Of a stretch of 64,000 bases of DNA, positions 43,962 through 52,827 are shown piece by piece. A program made the position numbers and the translations under genes. Source of the stretch: Gammaproteobacteria bacterium (GTDB lineage: Bacteria; Pseudomonadota; Gammaproteobacteria; GCA-001735895); contig JAUVCH010000001.1 in assembly GCA_030595795.1 (NCBI GenBank), positions 1-64,000 on the forward strand. The letters run 5' to 3'. The notes beneath the pieces were generated by a model that was not told the origin of the DNA, did no database searches, and saw nothing but the letters and a program-made list of their open reading frames with translations. The first letter of the stretch is position 1, and each line of letters begins with the position of its first letter.

Positions 43962-44444
43962 GTGAGTTCAGCACAAGACGACACATTTTCGCCGCGCAAC
44001 CTGGCAGTTTTAGGTGGTTTGCTATTTTTTGCTTTATTCCTGGGTGAAGCGGTATTTCCACGTCAGGGCGGTATTTTTAGCGATTCCATAGATCCCAGCA
44101 TGAGTATTGGCAGCATGGACGATATCGCTATGCGAATTAGACCGGTAGTAATGCTGGACGATATCCTCGCCAACGCCAGTAGTAGTTCGGCCGGTGGCGG
44201 TGAAAAATCACCGAAGCAATTATACGAAGGCGCCTGTCTGGCCTGTCACGCTTCTGGTGTGGCTGGAGCGCCCAAGCTTGGCGATAGTGCTGCCTGGGAA
44301 TCACGACTGGCTAACGGTATCGACGGTATAACCACTTCAGCCATTAATGGTAAGGGTGCTATGCCACCGAACGGCGGTTCGGCTTACAGCGCGGATCAGA
44401 TTCGTGCCGTGGTTGAATATATGTTGGCCGAGTCTGGTTTGTAA
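43962..44444 (+). CDS. Cytochrome c5-like membrane-anchored cytochrome c
   Basis: 160 aa, GTG start after CTGGAGATCT. One N-terminal transmembrane anchor (NLAVLGGLLFFALFLGEAVF), a linker, then a single heme c domain: GACLACHASGVAGAPKLGDSAAW with CxxCH, and the axial Met in KGAMPPNGGSAYSADQIRAVVEYML. Class IE cytochromes carry electrons to terminal oxidases in the periplasm. A TATAGT box about 40 bp upstream may be its -10. Confidence 0.85.
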   Translation: MSSAQDDTFSPRNLAVLGGLLFFALFLGEAVFPRQGGIFSDSIDPSMSIGSMDDIAMRIRPVVMLDDILANASSSSAGGGEKSPKQLYEGACLACHASGVAGAPKLGDSAAWESRLANGIDGITTSAINGKGAMPPNGGSAYSADQIRAVVEYMLAESGL

Positions 44445-44468
44445 AACTCTCGCGATAATCAGGTTAAA

Positions 44469-44494
44469 GAAGCGGAGCTTGCTCCGCTTTTTTA
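44469..44494. terminator. Rho-independent terminator between cytochrome and comM genes
   Basis: Stem AAGCGGAG/CTCCGCTT with a CTTG loop followed by six T. It ends the cytochrome transcript; the stem lies just past the comM stop, so it may serve both strands. Confidence 0.85.
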
Positions 44495-45997
44495 TTGCCA
44501 GCGTCTTTCCTGTTTCCGATAGGTGATCGCTTCGGCTATATGGGCCTGGGTAATGTTTTCGATATCGGCCATATCGGCTATGGTGCGCGCCAGTTTTAGT
44601 AGTTTGTGGTAAGACCTGGCGGTAAGTTTGAGCTTATCGATAGATTTCATCAGCAATTGTTCACAGGCATCATCCAGTCGACAAAATTTTTCGATTTGTT
44701 TATTGCTGAGTTGGCCATTCAGACAACCCTGCCGAGAGAGCTGATGTACTCGCGCACTTGCCACTCGCTCGCGGACTTCCGCGCTGGATTCACGTTTACG
44801 CGGGTCTCGTCCCAGTAACTCTTCTTTCTCCAGCCGTGGTAATTCAATTTGAATATCGATGCGATCCATTAATGGCGCCGACAATTTATTACGATAGCGA
44901 TTGAGTTGTTCTGGGCTGCAATGACAGCTGAGTATCGAATCGCAGCCGCTGGGACAGGGATTCATCGCTGCAACGAGCTGGAACTCGGCTGGGAATTCGG
45001 CCTGCCGCGCGGCGCGCGAGATGTGTATTTTCCCGGTTTCCAGCGGCTCTCGGAGTACTTCGATGGATTTGCGGTCGAATTCGGTGAGTTCGTCGAGGAA
45101 TAACACGCCATGGTGCGCGAGTGAAATTTCACCGGGTTTCGGATTGCTACCGCCGCCGACCAGGGCGACTCCTGAGACGGTGTGGTGCGGTGACTGGAAG
45201 GGTCGTTGCAACCAGTTTTTGGCGGTAACCGGTTTATGACAGATCGAACGGATGCTGGCACTGCTCATGGCTTCGGATTCGGTCATCAGTGGCAATATCG
45301 TATTCAACCGCTGTGCGAGCATGCTTTTGCCGGTGCCGGGAGGCCCCATCATAATAATATGATGCGAGCCAGCGGCGGCGATTTCGAGCGCTCGCCGGGC
45401 CTGGTGCTGTCCGTAGACATCCTCAAGGTCGAGTTCAAAGACGGTTTCTACTGGCATGTCGATGTCTTCAAGGCCGGGTAATGCCGTGCCGCCATTTAAA
45501 CTGGAACAGACTTCTACCAGCGACTGAGCGGTGTAAATCGGTAAGTCTTTCACCAGCCGTGCTTCGAGATGATTGTCTAAGGGTATGATGACCTGTTTCT
45601 GTGCGCGCTTACTGGCGATTAATGCGGGTAGCAGGCCAGCAACGGCACGACATTCTCCACTGAGCGCAAGCTCGCCGTAGCAGTCGAATTGATCTAGCGT
45701 GGCCGGGTTGATCTGTTCTGAAGCGGCAAGGATGCCTAGCGCGATAGCGAGGTCGTAACGGCCGCCTTCCTTGGGTAAATCGGCGGGTGCCAGGTTAACG
45801 GTAATTCTGCGCGATGGAAATTCAAAACCCGAATTAATGATCGCCGAGCGCACTCGGTCGCGGGCTTCGCGTACTGCAGCTTCCGGTAGGCCGACGATGG
45901 TAAAGGCAGGCAAACCGTTTGATATATGCACTTCGACACTAACTTCGGGGGCTTGAATACCTTCCTGTGCGCGAGTGGTGAGTTGGGTGAGTGACAT
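44492..45997 (-). CDS. comM: YifB/ComM family Mg-chelatase-like AAA+ ATPase
   Basis: 501 aa from the ATG reading MSLTQLTTRAQ; an in-frame start 19 codons earlier overlaps ubiK sequence and is unlikely. Features: N-terminal Lon-like fold (VEVHISNGLPAFTIVGLPEAAVREARDRVRSAI), Walker A GPPGTGKSMLAQRL, Walker B GVLFLDELTEF, and the zinc-like Cys cluster MNPCPSGCDSILSCHCS. ComM is a hexameric helicase that promotes branch migration during natural transformation. Confidence 0.93.
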   Translation of the reverse strand: MSLTQLTTRAQEGIQAPEVSVEVHISNGLPAFTIVGLPEAAVREARDRVRSAIINSGFEFPSRRITVNLAPADLPKEGGRYDLAIALGILAASEQINPATLDQFDCYGELALSGECRAVAGLLPALIASKRAQKQVIIPLDNHLEARLVKDLPIYTAQSLVEVCSSLNGGTALPGLEDIDMPVETVFELDLEDVYGQHQARRALEIAAAGSHHIIMMGPPGTGKSMLAQRLNTILPLMTESEAMSSASIRSICHKPVTAKNWLQRPFQSPHHTVSGVALVGGGSNPKPGEISLAHHGVLFLDELTEFDRKSIEVLREPLETGKIHISRAARQAEFPAEFQLVAAMNPCPSGCDSILSCHCSPEQLNRYRNKLSAPLMDRIDIQIELPRLEKEELLGRDPRKRESSAEVRERVASARVHQLSRQGCLNGQLSNKQIEKFCRLDDACEQLLMKSIDKLKLTARSYHKLLKLARTIADMADIENITQAHIAEAITYRKQERRWQ

Positions 45998-46022
45998 GGA
46001 TTCCTTTCCGTTTAGTTTGAAG

Positions 46023-46271
46023 CTACTGGTCGAGCTTCTGTTCCATTTCGTCAAGCCGAGCTTCGAGTGTTTCTAGCTTCGCTCGCGTTCTCTGTAAAAC
46101 CCTGGTCTGGATATCGAACTCCTCGCGACTGACAAATTCCAGTTCGCTTAATTGCTGTTGTAGCAGTGTTTTCAACTGCGTGTCGAAGTCTGATTTCACC
46201 TGCTGTAACTGTGGCGGCAGCAATTGATAGATGCGCTCAGAGAGTCGATTAATAGTCTGATTGTCCAGCAT
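46023..46271 (-). CDS. ubiK: Ubiquinone biosynthesis accessory factor UbiK (BMFP domain)
   Basis: 82 aa, nearly all helix with a C-terminal coiled coil (TRVLQRTRAKLETLEARLDEMEQKL) and the amphipathic membrane-binding N-terminus (LSERIYQLLPPQLQQVKSDF). This is the YqiC/UbiK pattern. It assists the Ubi metabolon with UbiJ under oxygen. Linked to comM as in many gammaproteobacteria. Confidence 0.88.
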   Translation of the reverse strand: MLDNQTINRLSERIYQLLPPQLQQVKSDFDTQLKTLLQQQLSELEFVSREEFDIQTRVLQRTRAKLETLEARLDEMEQKLDQ

Positions 46272-46308
46272 TATTGCGCCCTATATCGGTGCATTGATTC
46301 GGATTTAA

Positions 46309-46323
46309 GCACCATTACAGTGC
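46309..46323. promoter_or_regulatory. NtrC-like binding site upstream of glnK
   Basis: GCACCATTACAGTGC fits the NtrC half-site pattern GCACC-N5-GGTGC with one change. It lies about 155 bp before glnK, a usual enhancer distance. A looser GCGCC...GGTGC pair precedes it at about 46276-46292. No clear sigma-54 -24/-12 element could be picked out by eye. Confidence 0.4.
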
Positions 46324-46478
46324 AAAAGTGGTCGGATTAACCCCTATGTTAACGCCAAATTGCGTCTATTCCCAGCTTTCTGCTTAAGTGTTGCCAATCG
46401 TGATCTCGATGTTCTGCCAGCTTTGGTTGAACAGCCGATGATCATTTTTATTTTTTAGCAACTTTGTAGGAGTGAATG

Positions 46479-46817
46479 ATGAAAATGGTGACTGCCATTA
46501 TTAAGCCTTTCAAGCTTGATGATGTTCGCGAGGCTCTCTCAGAAATTGGGGTACAGGGTCTAACGGTATCAGAAGTTAAAGGTTTTGGTCGACAAAAAGG
46601 GCATACCGAACTTTATCGGGGCGCAGAGTACACGGTAGATTTTCTACCGAAAACCAAACTCGAGCTTGCGATTGATGATGATCTACTCGATGTGACTATC
46701 GAGGCGATTACTGCGACTGCTAATACCGGGAAAATCGGTGACGGCAAAATTTTTATTACCAATCTCGAACAGGCTGTCCGTATCCGTACGGGTGATTCTG
46801 GTTCTCAGGCGCTATAG
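46479..46817 (+). CDS. glnK: Nitrogen regulatory protein P-II (GlnK type)
   Basis: 112 aa, the exact family length, when started at the second of two adjacent ATGs (AGGAG seven bases upstream); the first would add a Met. T-loop KGHTELYRGAEYTVDFLPK holds the uridylylated Tyr; the C-terminal signature NTGKIGDGKIFI is present. It senses 2-oxoglutarate and ATP/ADP and blocks AmtB, encoded immediately downstream. Confidence 0.95.
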   Translation: MKMVTAIIKPFKLDDVREALSEIGVQGLTVSEVKGFGRQKGHTELYRGAEYTVDFLPKTKLELAIDDDLLDVTIEAITATANTGKIGDGKIFITNLEQAVRIRTGDSGSQAL

Positions 46818-46827
46818 GGGGCGAATC

Positions 46828-48111
46828 ATGGACAATGAAATTATAACTAACCAAATCTTTCAATTGCAATATGCAATCGATACTTTTTATTTTCTGGTTT
46901 GCGGTGCGCTGGTCATGTGGATGGCGGCTGGTTTCTCGATGCTCGAAGCCGGTCTGGTGCGATCTAAAAATACGACCGAAATCCTCACCAAAAATGTATT
47001 GCTATACGCTATCGCCAGTATTATGTACATGCTTTACGGCTATGACCTTATGTATGGTGGCGGGGCGTTTCTGTCTGGCATTAGCGGTGGCGAAACCCTG
47101 GTAGCCGATGCATTGACTGCTTCCGCAGAAAATGGCTTTGAAGGCGATTCGGTCTATTCTGGCGCATCCGACTTTTTCTTCCAGGTGGTGTTTGTCGGCG
47201 CCGCGATGTCGATAGTCTCCGGTGCAGTGGCCGAGCGCATGAAGCTCTGGGCTTTCGGATTATTCGCCGTGGTTATGACCGGTTTTATCTATCCCATGGA
47301 AGGTTACTGGACCTGGGGTGGTGGAAGTGTATTTGGTTTATACAGCCTCGGCGATGACTTCGGTTTTTCAGATTTCGCTGGTTCGGGGATCGTACATATG
47401 GCTGGTGCTGCAGCCGCTTTGGCGGGTGTATTGCTGCTCGGAGCACGCAAAGGCAAATATGGTAAAGACGGTCAGGTCTATGCAATTCCTGGTGCTAATT
47501 TACCACTGGCGACGCTGGGTACCTTCATCCTGTGGATGGGCTGGTTCGGCTTCAATGGCGGTTCAGTATTAAAACTGGGTGATATAGCCAGCGCCAACTC
47601 TGTCGCGATGGTGTTCGTTAACACCAATGCGGCAGCAGCTGGTGGTGTCGTCGTCGCCCTGTTAATCGCTCGCCTGATGTTCGGTAAGGCCGATCTGACT
47701 ATGGCGCTAAACGGTGCACTAGCTGGACTGGTTGCGATAACTGCCGAGCCATCTACGCCATCCGTGTTGTCTGCGACCTTAATCGGTGCCGTGGGTGGTG
47801 CTATTGTTGTCTTTTCGATAGTTACACTCGATAAGCTCAGAATCGACGATCCGGTCGGTGCCATTTCGGTACACGGCGTAGTCGGCTTGTGGGGCTTAAT
47901 GGCAGTGCCTTTGACGAATGATGGCGCGAGCTTTATCGGTCAGCTAGTTGGCGCAGCAACCATATTCGGCTGGGTATTCGGCGCCAGCCTGATAGTCTGG
48001 TTTGTAATCAAGTCGATCATGGGAATACGCGTCAGCGCCGAGGAAGAATACGAAGGTGTGGATATTGCCGAATGCGGCATGGAGGCTTATCCTGAATTTA
48101 CAGGTAAGTAA
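46828..48111 (+). CDS. amtB: Ammonium transporter
   Basis: 427 aa from the ATG after AGGGGGCG; earlier in-frame codons overlap glnK. About 11 membrane helices. Pore residues are visible: GSGIVHMAGAAAALAG and GAISVHGVVGLWGLMAVP with the twin His, and FFFQVVFVGAAMSIVSGAVAERM. The short cytoplasmic tail (EYEGVDIAECGMEAYPEF) is of the GlnK-regulated type. Followed by a strong terminator. Confidence 0.95.
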   Translation: MDNEIITNQIFQLQYAIDTFYFLVCGALVMWMAAGFSMLEAGLVRSKNTTEILTKNVLLYAIASIMYMLYGYDLMYGGGAFLSGISGGETLVADALTASAENGFEGDSVYSGASDFFFQVVFVGAAMSIVSGAVAERMKLWAFGLFAVVMTGFIYPMEGYWTWGGGSVFGLYSLGDDFGFSDFAGSGIVHMAGAAAALAGVLLLGARKGKYGKDGQVYAIPGANLPLATLGTFILWMGWFGFNGGSVLKLGDIASANSVAMVFVNTNAAAAGGVVVALLIARLMFGKADLTMALNGALAGLVAITAEPSTPSVLSATLIGAVGGAIVVFSIVTLDKLRIDDPVGAISVHGVVGLWGLMAVPLTNDGASFIGQLVGAATIFGWVFGASLIVWFVIKSIMGIRVSAEEEYEGVDIAECGMEAYPEFTGK

Positions 48112-48119
48112 ATAACTGA

Positions 48120-48148
48120 AGGGGCGCGAATTATCGCGCCCTTTTTTA
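48120..48148 (+). terminator. Rho-independent terminator after amtB
   Basis: Stem GGGCGCGA/TCGCGCCC, loop ATTA, then six T. A preceding AAG extends it slightly. Clear end of the glnK-amtB transcript. Confidence 0.92.
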
Positions 48149-48196
48149 TTGATTTTGATATCATCCCCGGCTATCTAAGCCATTCCTAAATTTCCC

Positions 48197-48466
48197 ATGT
48201 TTTGTTACATCTATCGTAGTAACCGGAAACCAGATACCTTCTTATATTTAGCTGCTAAGGACGATTTTTCCGAAATTCCCGAGGAGCTATTAACCGTTTT
48301 TGGTGAGCCAGAATTTAGTTTTAGTTTTAACCTGAAAGCCGAGCGAAAGCTTGCGAAAGAAGACACTGCCGAGGTTCTGAAAAACCTGGAAGAGCAGGGC
48401 TACCACCTGCAATTGCAGAAGGATGTTCTGGTGGAGCAGATGCTGGCTTTGAAGGGGGTTAATTAG
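48197..48466 (+). CDS. YcgL domain-containing protein
   Basis: 89 aa matching the whole YcgL domain: CYIYRSNRKPDTFLYLAAKDDFSEIPEELLTVFGEPEFSFSFNL, then KEDTAEVLKNLEEQGYHLQLQ. The family is nearly confined to gammaproteobacteria, has a small alpha/beta fold and no established function. It supports the taxonomic placement. Confidence 0.9.
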   Translation: MFCYIYRSNRKPDTFLYLAAKDDFSEIPEELLTVFGEPEFSFSFNLKAERKLAKEDTAEVLKNLEEQGYHLQLQKDVLVEQMLALKGVN

Positions 48467-48481
48467 TCCCGAGTGATATGA

Positions 48482-49792
48482 TTAAAACCTATCCCGCAAA
48501 GCAAAATAAGTCATTCCCAACACCAGCCCTGGATAGCGAAGCCAGGCTCCCCCGGGAAAAGATCGAGTAGGTAGTTTCCCAAACAAATCCAGTTTTTCGC
48601 TTTCTCCGGCAACCGCATCGGCCATGATTTTACCGCCGAGTGTGGCCATTGCGACACCGTGTCCCGAATAACCCTGGGCGAAATAAATACCACTATTATC
48701 GAGTCGACCGAAGTGTGGCATGCGATTGAGGGTGACAGCGAGTGTGCCGCCCCAGGCGTAGTCGATTTGTTTATCGGCTAGCTGAGGATAAATTTCTAGC
48801 ATCGGTTTACGCACGAAACTTTTTATATCCGCCGGGAAGTTACGGCCATAATTTTCCCCGCCGCCGAAGAGCAGGCGTTTGTCGGCTGAGAGTCGGTAGT
48901 AATTTATGACGAAGCGCGAGTCGGCGATGGCGACGTCATTTGGGTTGATCGAATTAGCAGTGGCTTCATCGAGTGGTTCGGTAGCGATGATGAAGTTGTT
49001 AATGGGCATGATCTTTCCGGCCATGCGCTTTTCGAGGTTGCCCAGATAGCCGTTGCAGGCGAGGATAACGGCATCTGCTTCGACCGTGCCGTGGTTAGTG
49101 ACGACTCGATTCGGTTTACCCCGTTGGTAGCTTTCGACAATGGTTGACTCATGCAGTATCGCGCCACTATTCCTGGCGGCATCGGCGAGTCCGAGCGCGT
49201 AATTCAGTGGGTGTAAATGGCCAGCACTCATATCCATGCTGCCACCGAAATAAGTATCACTACCGGTGACCTCTGCCATTGCCTCCTGGCTCAGGTATTC
49301 GATTTGGTCGTGTCGATATTGCTTTTGCAGGTGCTCGACATATTCGCGCGATTCTTTGGCGTATCCGGCTTTATGGTCGGGGTGTGCAACGCCGGGTTTG
49401 AGATCGCACTGAATGTCATTTTCGCTGATAATTTGCCGTGCCAGGTTTTTAGCCTCTTCCGCAAGCTGCCAAAGTTTGGTCGCATCGGATAGACCCAGAC
49501 GCTTTTCCAGATACCATTGATCTTTGCGTTGACCACTACCAAGCTGGCCACCATTTCTACCCGAAGCACCCCAGCCCATTTTTCGGGCTTCCAGCAATAC
49601 CACTTTATAACCGCGTTTGGACAGGTGTAGTGCGGCCGATAACCCGGTATAACCGCCACCGACGATGCAAACATCGGTTCGACAGGAGCCATCTAGTGGC
49701 GTCAGGTCGAGCTGTCGGTTTTGCGAGGCATGATAATAGGATGCCGGGTAGCTTTCGGTATCGCTGCGATCCTGGGAAAGTGTAAAACTCAT
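48482..49792 (-). CDS. puuB: Gamma-glutamylputrescine oxidoreductase-like FAD protein
   Basis: 436 aa. Start PASYYHASQNRQLDLTPLDGSCRTDVCIVGGGYTGLSAALHLSKRG and ARKMGWGASGRNGGQLGSGQR are the PuuB/OrdL signature; INNFIIATEPL, ADSRFVINYYRLSADKRLLFGGGENY and YFAQGYSGHGVAMATLGGKIMADA follow. It oxidises gamma-glutamylputrescine to the aldehyde, or directly another amine. The ATGA overlap with spuC and the puuA-like gene upstream form a three-gene putrescine unit. Confidence 0.88.
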   Translation of the reverse strand: MSFTLSQDRSDTESYPASYYHASQNRQLDLTPLDGSCRTDVCIVGGGYTGLSAALHLSKRGYKVVLLEARKMGWGASGRNGGQLGSGQRKDQWYLEKRLGLSDATKLWQLAEEAKNLARQIISENDIQCDLKPGVAHPDHKAGYAKESREYVEHLQKQYRHDQIEYLSQEAMAEVTGSDTYFGGSMDMSAGHLHPLNYALGLADAARNSGAILHESTIVESYQRGKPNRVVTNHGTVEADAVILACNGYLGNLEKRMAGKIMPINNFIIATEPLDEATANSINPNDVAIADSRFVINYYRLSADKRLLFGGGENYGRNFPADIKSFVRKPMLEIYPQLADKQIDYAWGGTLAVTLNRMPHFGRLDNSGIYFAQGYSGHGVAMATLGGKIMADAVAGESEKLDLFGKLPTRSFPGGAWLRYPGLVLGMTYFALRDRF

Positions 49793-51177
49793 TTTGTTTT
49801 TTTAACGTCTTGCTGGGTTAAATCCAGGCATTTCCAGGTGCGTTCGATAAATAGATCGATTTCTGTTTTTTGCAGAATTAAGGGCGGCGATATGATCATC
49901 GCATCGCCAACCGCTCGCATAATTAAATTATTATCAAAACTATGAGTGCGGCAAATAGAACCCACGCCGTCGTCTTTATCGAACTTGATAAAGTTTTCCT
50001 TGTCTTTAACCAGTTCCAGGGCGCCGAGCATGCCGACACCTCTAACCTGGCCTACCAGTGGATGATCGCCGAGTTCGCGCAGGCGCTTTTGCAGGTAGGG
50101 CGCGGTTTCGTCGTGAACTTTTTGCACGATGTTTTCCTTCTGCATCAACCTGATATTGGCTACCGCTGCGGCTGCGCACACGGGGTGTCCTGAATAGGTG
50201 TAACCGTGGTTAAATTCGCCGCCCTGGTTGATGAGTACATCGGCGACGCGATCCCCTACCATCACTCCGCCGATGGGTAAATAACCCGATGACAGGCCCT
50301 TGGCGATAGGCATTAAATCGGGCTTGAGGTCGTAGTAGTCGGTGCCGAACCAGTGACCAGTTCGACCAAAGCCACAGATGACTTCGTCCGCCACCAGCAA
50401 GATACCGTAGTGGTCGCAAATTTTCTTTACTTCTGGCCAGTAGGTCTCGGGTGGCACGATGACGCCACCTGCTCCCTGGATGGGTTCGGCGATGAATGCG
50501 GCGACTTTGTCGACGCCGAGCTCTTCGATTTTATCGGCGATCGATTGTGCGACTTCGAGACCGAATTCGTTAGCGTCCAGGTCATGGCCGAGTTCACAGC
50601 GTTTGGCGAACCAGTGTGGCTGCTCGACGTGTACGATATCGGGGATGATGCCACCCTGCTTGTGCATGTCTTCCATGCCGCCAAGGCTGGAGGCTGCGAT
50701 AGTGCTACCGTGGTAGGCATTTTTGCGGCTGATAATAACGCGCTTTTCGGGCTTGCCGAGAATATCCCAGTAGCGCCAGGCCATGCGGATAACGGTGTCG
50801 TTGGCTTCCGAACCCGAGCTGGTGAAGAAAGTGTGGTTCATGTGATCCGGAGTCACTTCTGCGAGTAATCCAGATAGCTCTGCGGCGGGTGGGTGCGAAG
50901 TCTTGAAGAATGCGTTGTAGTAGGGTAGTTGTTCGATTTGAGTGCTAACTGCTGCAATGATATCTTTTTGACCATAACCCATGTTGACGCACCACAGGCC
51001 AGCCATCATATCGAGATAATCGTTGCCTTCAGAATCGGTGAGGTAAACGCCGTGTGCCGACTCGATAATGCGAGCGGCCTGCTCTTTTAATTCCTTAGGG
51101 TCGGTAAATGGATGAAGATGATGGGCACCATCCAGGCTTTGCCATTTTTCGGTATTGACTGCGTTAGTTTGTGACAT
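49789..51177 (-). CDS. spuC: Putrescine/polyamine-pyruvate aminotransferase (class III, SpuC-like)
   Basis: 462 aa. SLDGAHHLHPFTDPKELKEQAARIIESAHGVYLTDSEGNDYLDMMAGLWCVNMGYGQ at the start is typical of SpuC. PLP motifs: TSSGSEANDTVIRMAWRYWDILGKPEKRVIISRKNAYHGST, LVADEVICGFGRTGHWFG and the Schiff-base Lys in MPIAKGLSSGYLPIGG. It moves an amino group from putrescine, cadaverine or spermidine to pyruvate. Other omega-aminotransferases look alike. Confidence 0.85.
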   Translation of the reverse strand: MSQTNAVNTEKWQSLDGAHHLHPFTDPKELKEQAARIIESAHGVYLTDSEGNDYLDMMAGLWCVNMGYGQKDIIAAVSTQIEQLPYYNAFFKTSHPPAAELSGLLAEVTPDHMNHTFFTSSGSEANDTVIRMAWRYWDILGKPEKRVIISRKNAYHGSTIAASSLGGMEDMHKQGGIIPDIVHVEQPHWFAKRCELGHDLDANEFGLEVAQSIADKIEELGVDKVAAFIAEPIQGAGGVIVPPETYWPEVKKICDHYGILLVADEVICGFGRTGHWFGTDYYDLKPDLMPIAKGLSSGYLPIGGVMVGDRVADVLINQGGEFNHGYTYSGHPVCAAAAVANIRLMQKENIVQKVHDETAPYLQKRLRELGDHPLVGQVRGVGMLGALELVKDKENFIKFDKDDGVGSICRTHSFDNNLIMRAVGDAMIISPPLILQKTEIDLFIERTWKCLDLTQQDVKKTK

Positions 51178-51252
51178 GCTGTGCTCCTGACTTGGTGCAG
51201 GCTCTATCGTCCTGCTTAAGTAAATTAAGGCTAAATAGTCTTGCTGGAAAAA

Positions 51253-52578
51253 TTAAACTTTGAGCAATAAATGCTCGCGTTCCCAGGGTGTAATGGTATT
51301 CAAAAATTCCTCAAACTCGACTTCTTTAATGGCGACATAGAGATCGATAAATTCGTCGCCGAGTACCTCCCGAAGTGCCTGACTGTCGGACAGCCGCTGC
51401 AACGCCTGATACCAGTTGCGTGATAATTCAAATGGCTTATTAAAGGCGTTTTCCAGCATTGGCTGGCTTGCCTTCATCGACTGCTTCATGCCGACATAAC
51501 CGCAGGCCAGAGAAGTCGCGATAGCGATGTAGGGGTTTACATCGGCAGAGGCGATTCGGTTTTCTATCCGCATCGAGTCTGGATTGTTGTCGGGCACGCG
51601 AAATCCAACGGTACGATTGTCGAAACCCCAATGTGCATTAATCGGCGCGGACATGTCACGTACAAAGCGTCGGTACGAATTTACGTAAGGTGCCATCAGA
51701 GCCTGAGCCTGTGGCAGGAGCTTTTGCAGACCGCCTATATGGCTAAGAAATAGCTTATTGGGCTCGCCATCAGGGGTGGAAAACAGGTTTTTCCGGCTTT
51801 CCAGGCCGACTACACTCTGGTGAATATGCATCGCGCTACCGGGTTGGTGTTCGACCGGCTTGGCCATAAAGGTCGCGTAAATCTCATTATGCAAAGCCGC
51901 TTCTTTAACCGTGCGTTTTAATAAAAAGGCCTGATCTGCTAGTTCCACCGGGTCGCCATGGAGTAGATTGATCTCCATTTGTGCTTTACCTTCTTCGTGG
52001 AGAAAGCTGTCGATCTGTAGTTGTTGTGCTTCAGCATAAGCATACATATCGTCTAGCACTGGTTGGTATTCATAGTTTGCTGCGATATTAAACGACTGTC
52101 CGTTTGACTCTGCGCGACCATTGCGACCTTTCGGTGGTTGCAATGGTTGATTTGGGTCTAAATTTGGCTTTACCAGATAAAATTCGAGTTCTGGCGCGAT
52201 CACTGGATCCCAGCCTTCGTTACGATACAACTCGACTACCTGGCGCAATACCTGGCGTGGAGCAATTTTGACTGGCTGCCCCTGTTTATCGAAGCAATCG
52301 TGAATTACCTGGGCCGAGTTGCCTTTCGCCCAGGGCAATCGGCGAATCGAGCCTGGGTCAGGCTGTAGTATCATATCCCTATCAAGAGGATTGATATCAC
52401 TTTGTAGATCAGGGTAACTACCCGCTAACGACTGCATGAAAATTGATTCGGGTAGTCGCAGCACGGAGGCATCATTAAATTTTGACGCGGACATTAGCTT
52501 GCCGCGAGCGGCACCAGCCATGTCAGAGACAACGCATTCGATTTCGGTGACCTGGTTTTTTTCGATCCAGTCTTGCAT
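51253..52578 (-). CDS. puuA: Glutamine synthetase family protein, gamma-glutamylputrescine synthetase-like
   Basis: 441 aa. GS motifs: VVSDMAGAARGKLMSASKF, PVIAPELEFYLVKP, EEGKAQMEINLLHGDPVELADQAFLLKRTVKEAAL, FMAKPVEHQPGSAMHIHQSV and NRTVGFRVPDNNPDSMRIENRIASADVNPYIAIATSLACGYVG. The HIHQS and missing adenylylation loop fit PuuA/SpuI rather than GlnA. First gene of the puuA-spuC-puuB unit; the GTGATCAC palindrome lies about 100 bp upstream. Confidence 0.88.
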   Translation of the reverse strand: MQDWIEKNQVTEIECVVSDMAGAARGKLMSASKFNDASVLRLPESIFMQSLAGSYPDLQSDINPLDRDMILQPDPGSIRRLPWAKGNSAQVIHDCFDKQGQPVKIAPRQVLRQVVELYRNEGWDPVIAPELEFYLVKPNLDPNQPLQPPKGRNGRAESNGQSFNIAANYEYQPVLDDMYAYAEAQQLQIDSFLHEEGKAQMEINLLHGDPVELADQAFLLKRTVKEAALHNEIYATFMAKPVEHQPGSAMHIHQSVVGLESRKNLFSTPDGEPNKLFLSHIGGLQKLLPQAQALMAPYVNSYRRFVRDMSAPINAHWGFDNRTVGFRVPDNNPDSMRIENRIASADVNPYIAIATSLACGYVGMKQSMKASQPMLENAFNKPFELSRNWYQALQRLSDSQALREVLGDEFIDLYVAIKEVEFEEFLNTITPWEREHLLLKV

Positions 52579-52680
52579 AAACTGCTACTCGTATTTAATG
52601 TAAATTTATTTCAGGCCGGATCTTGATCGGCTTGTGATAAAACCTGCTGCTTCCAGACATTGTATGCAACCATTCGGATA

Positions 52681-52692
52681 TTGTGATCACAA
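52681..52692. promoter_or_regulatory. Operator-like palindrome, copy 3
   Basis: TTGTGATCACAA, the best copy: a perfect 12-bp palindrome. It lies between the divergent puuA-like gene and the amidinotransferase-type gene at 52828, in an otherwise A/T-rich 249-bp stretch. Confidence 0.65.
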
Positions 52693-52827
52693 AATTAATA
52701 TAAGTCAACAAACCTGTTACTCTCTGATTATAGAAGAGTAATTGACAGTCTAAGTGACGGCGTGATAGCTTTTTCGCTCCATTTAAAGGGGCGGTTCCGA
52801 TAGCCCAACTATTTAGCAGGATTAATT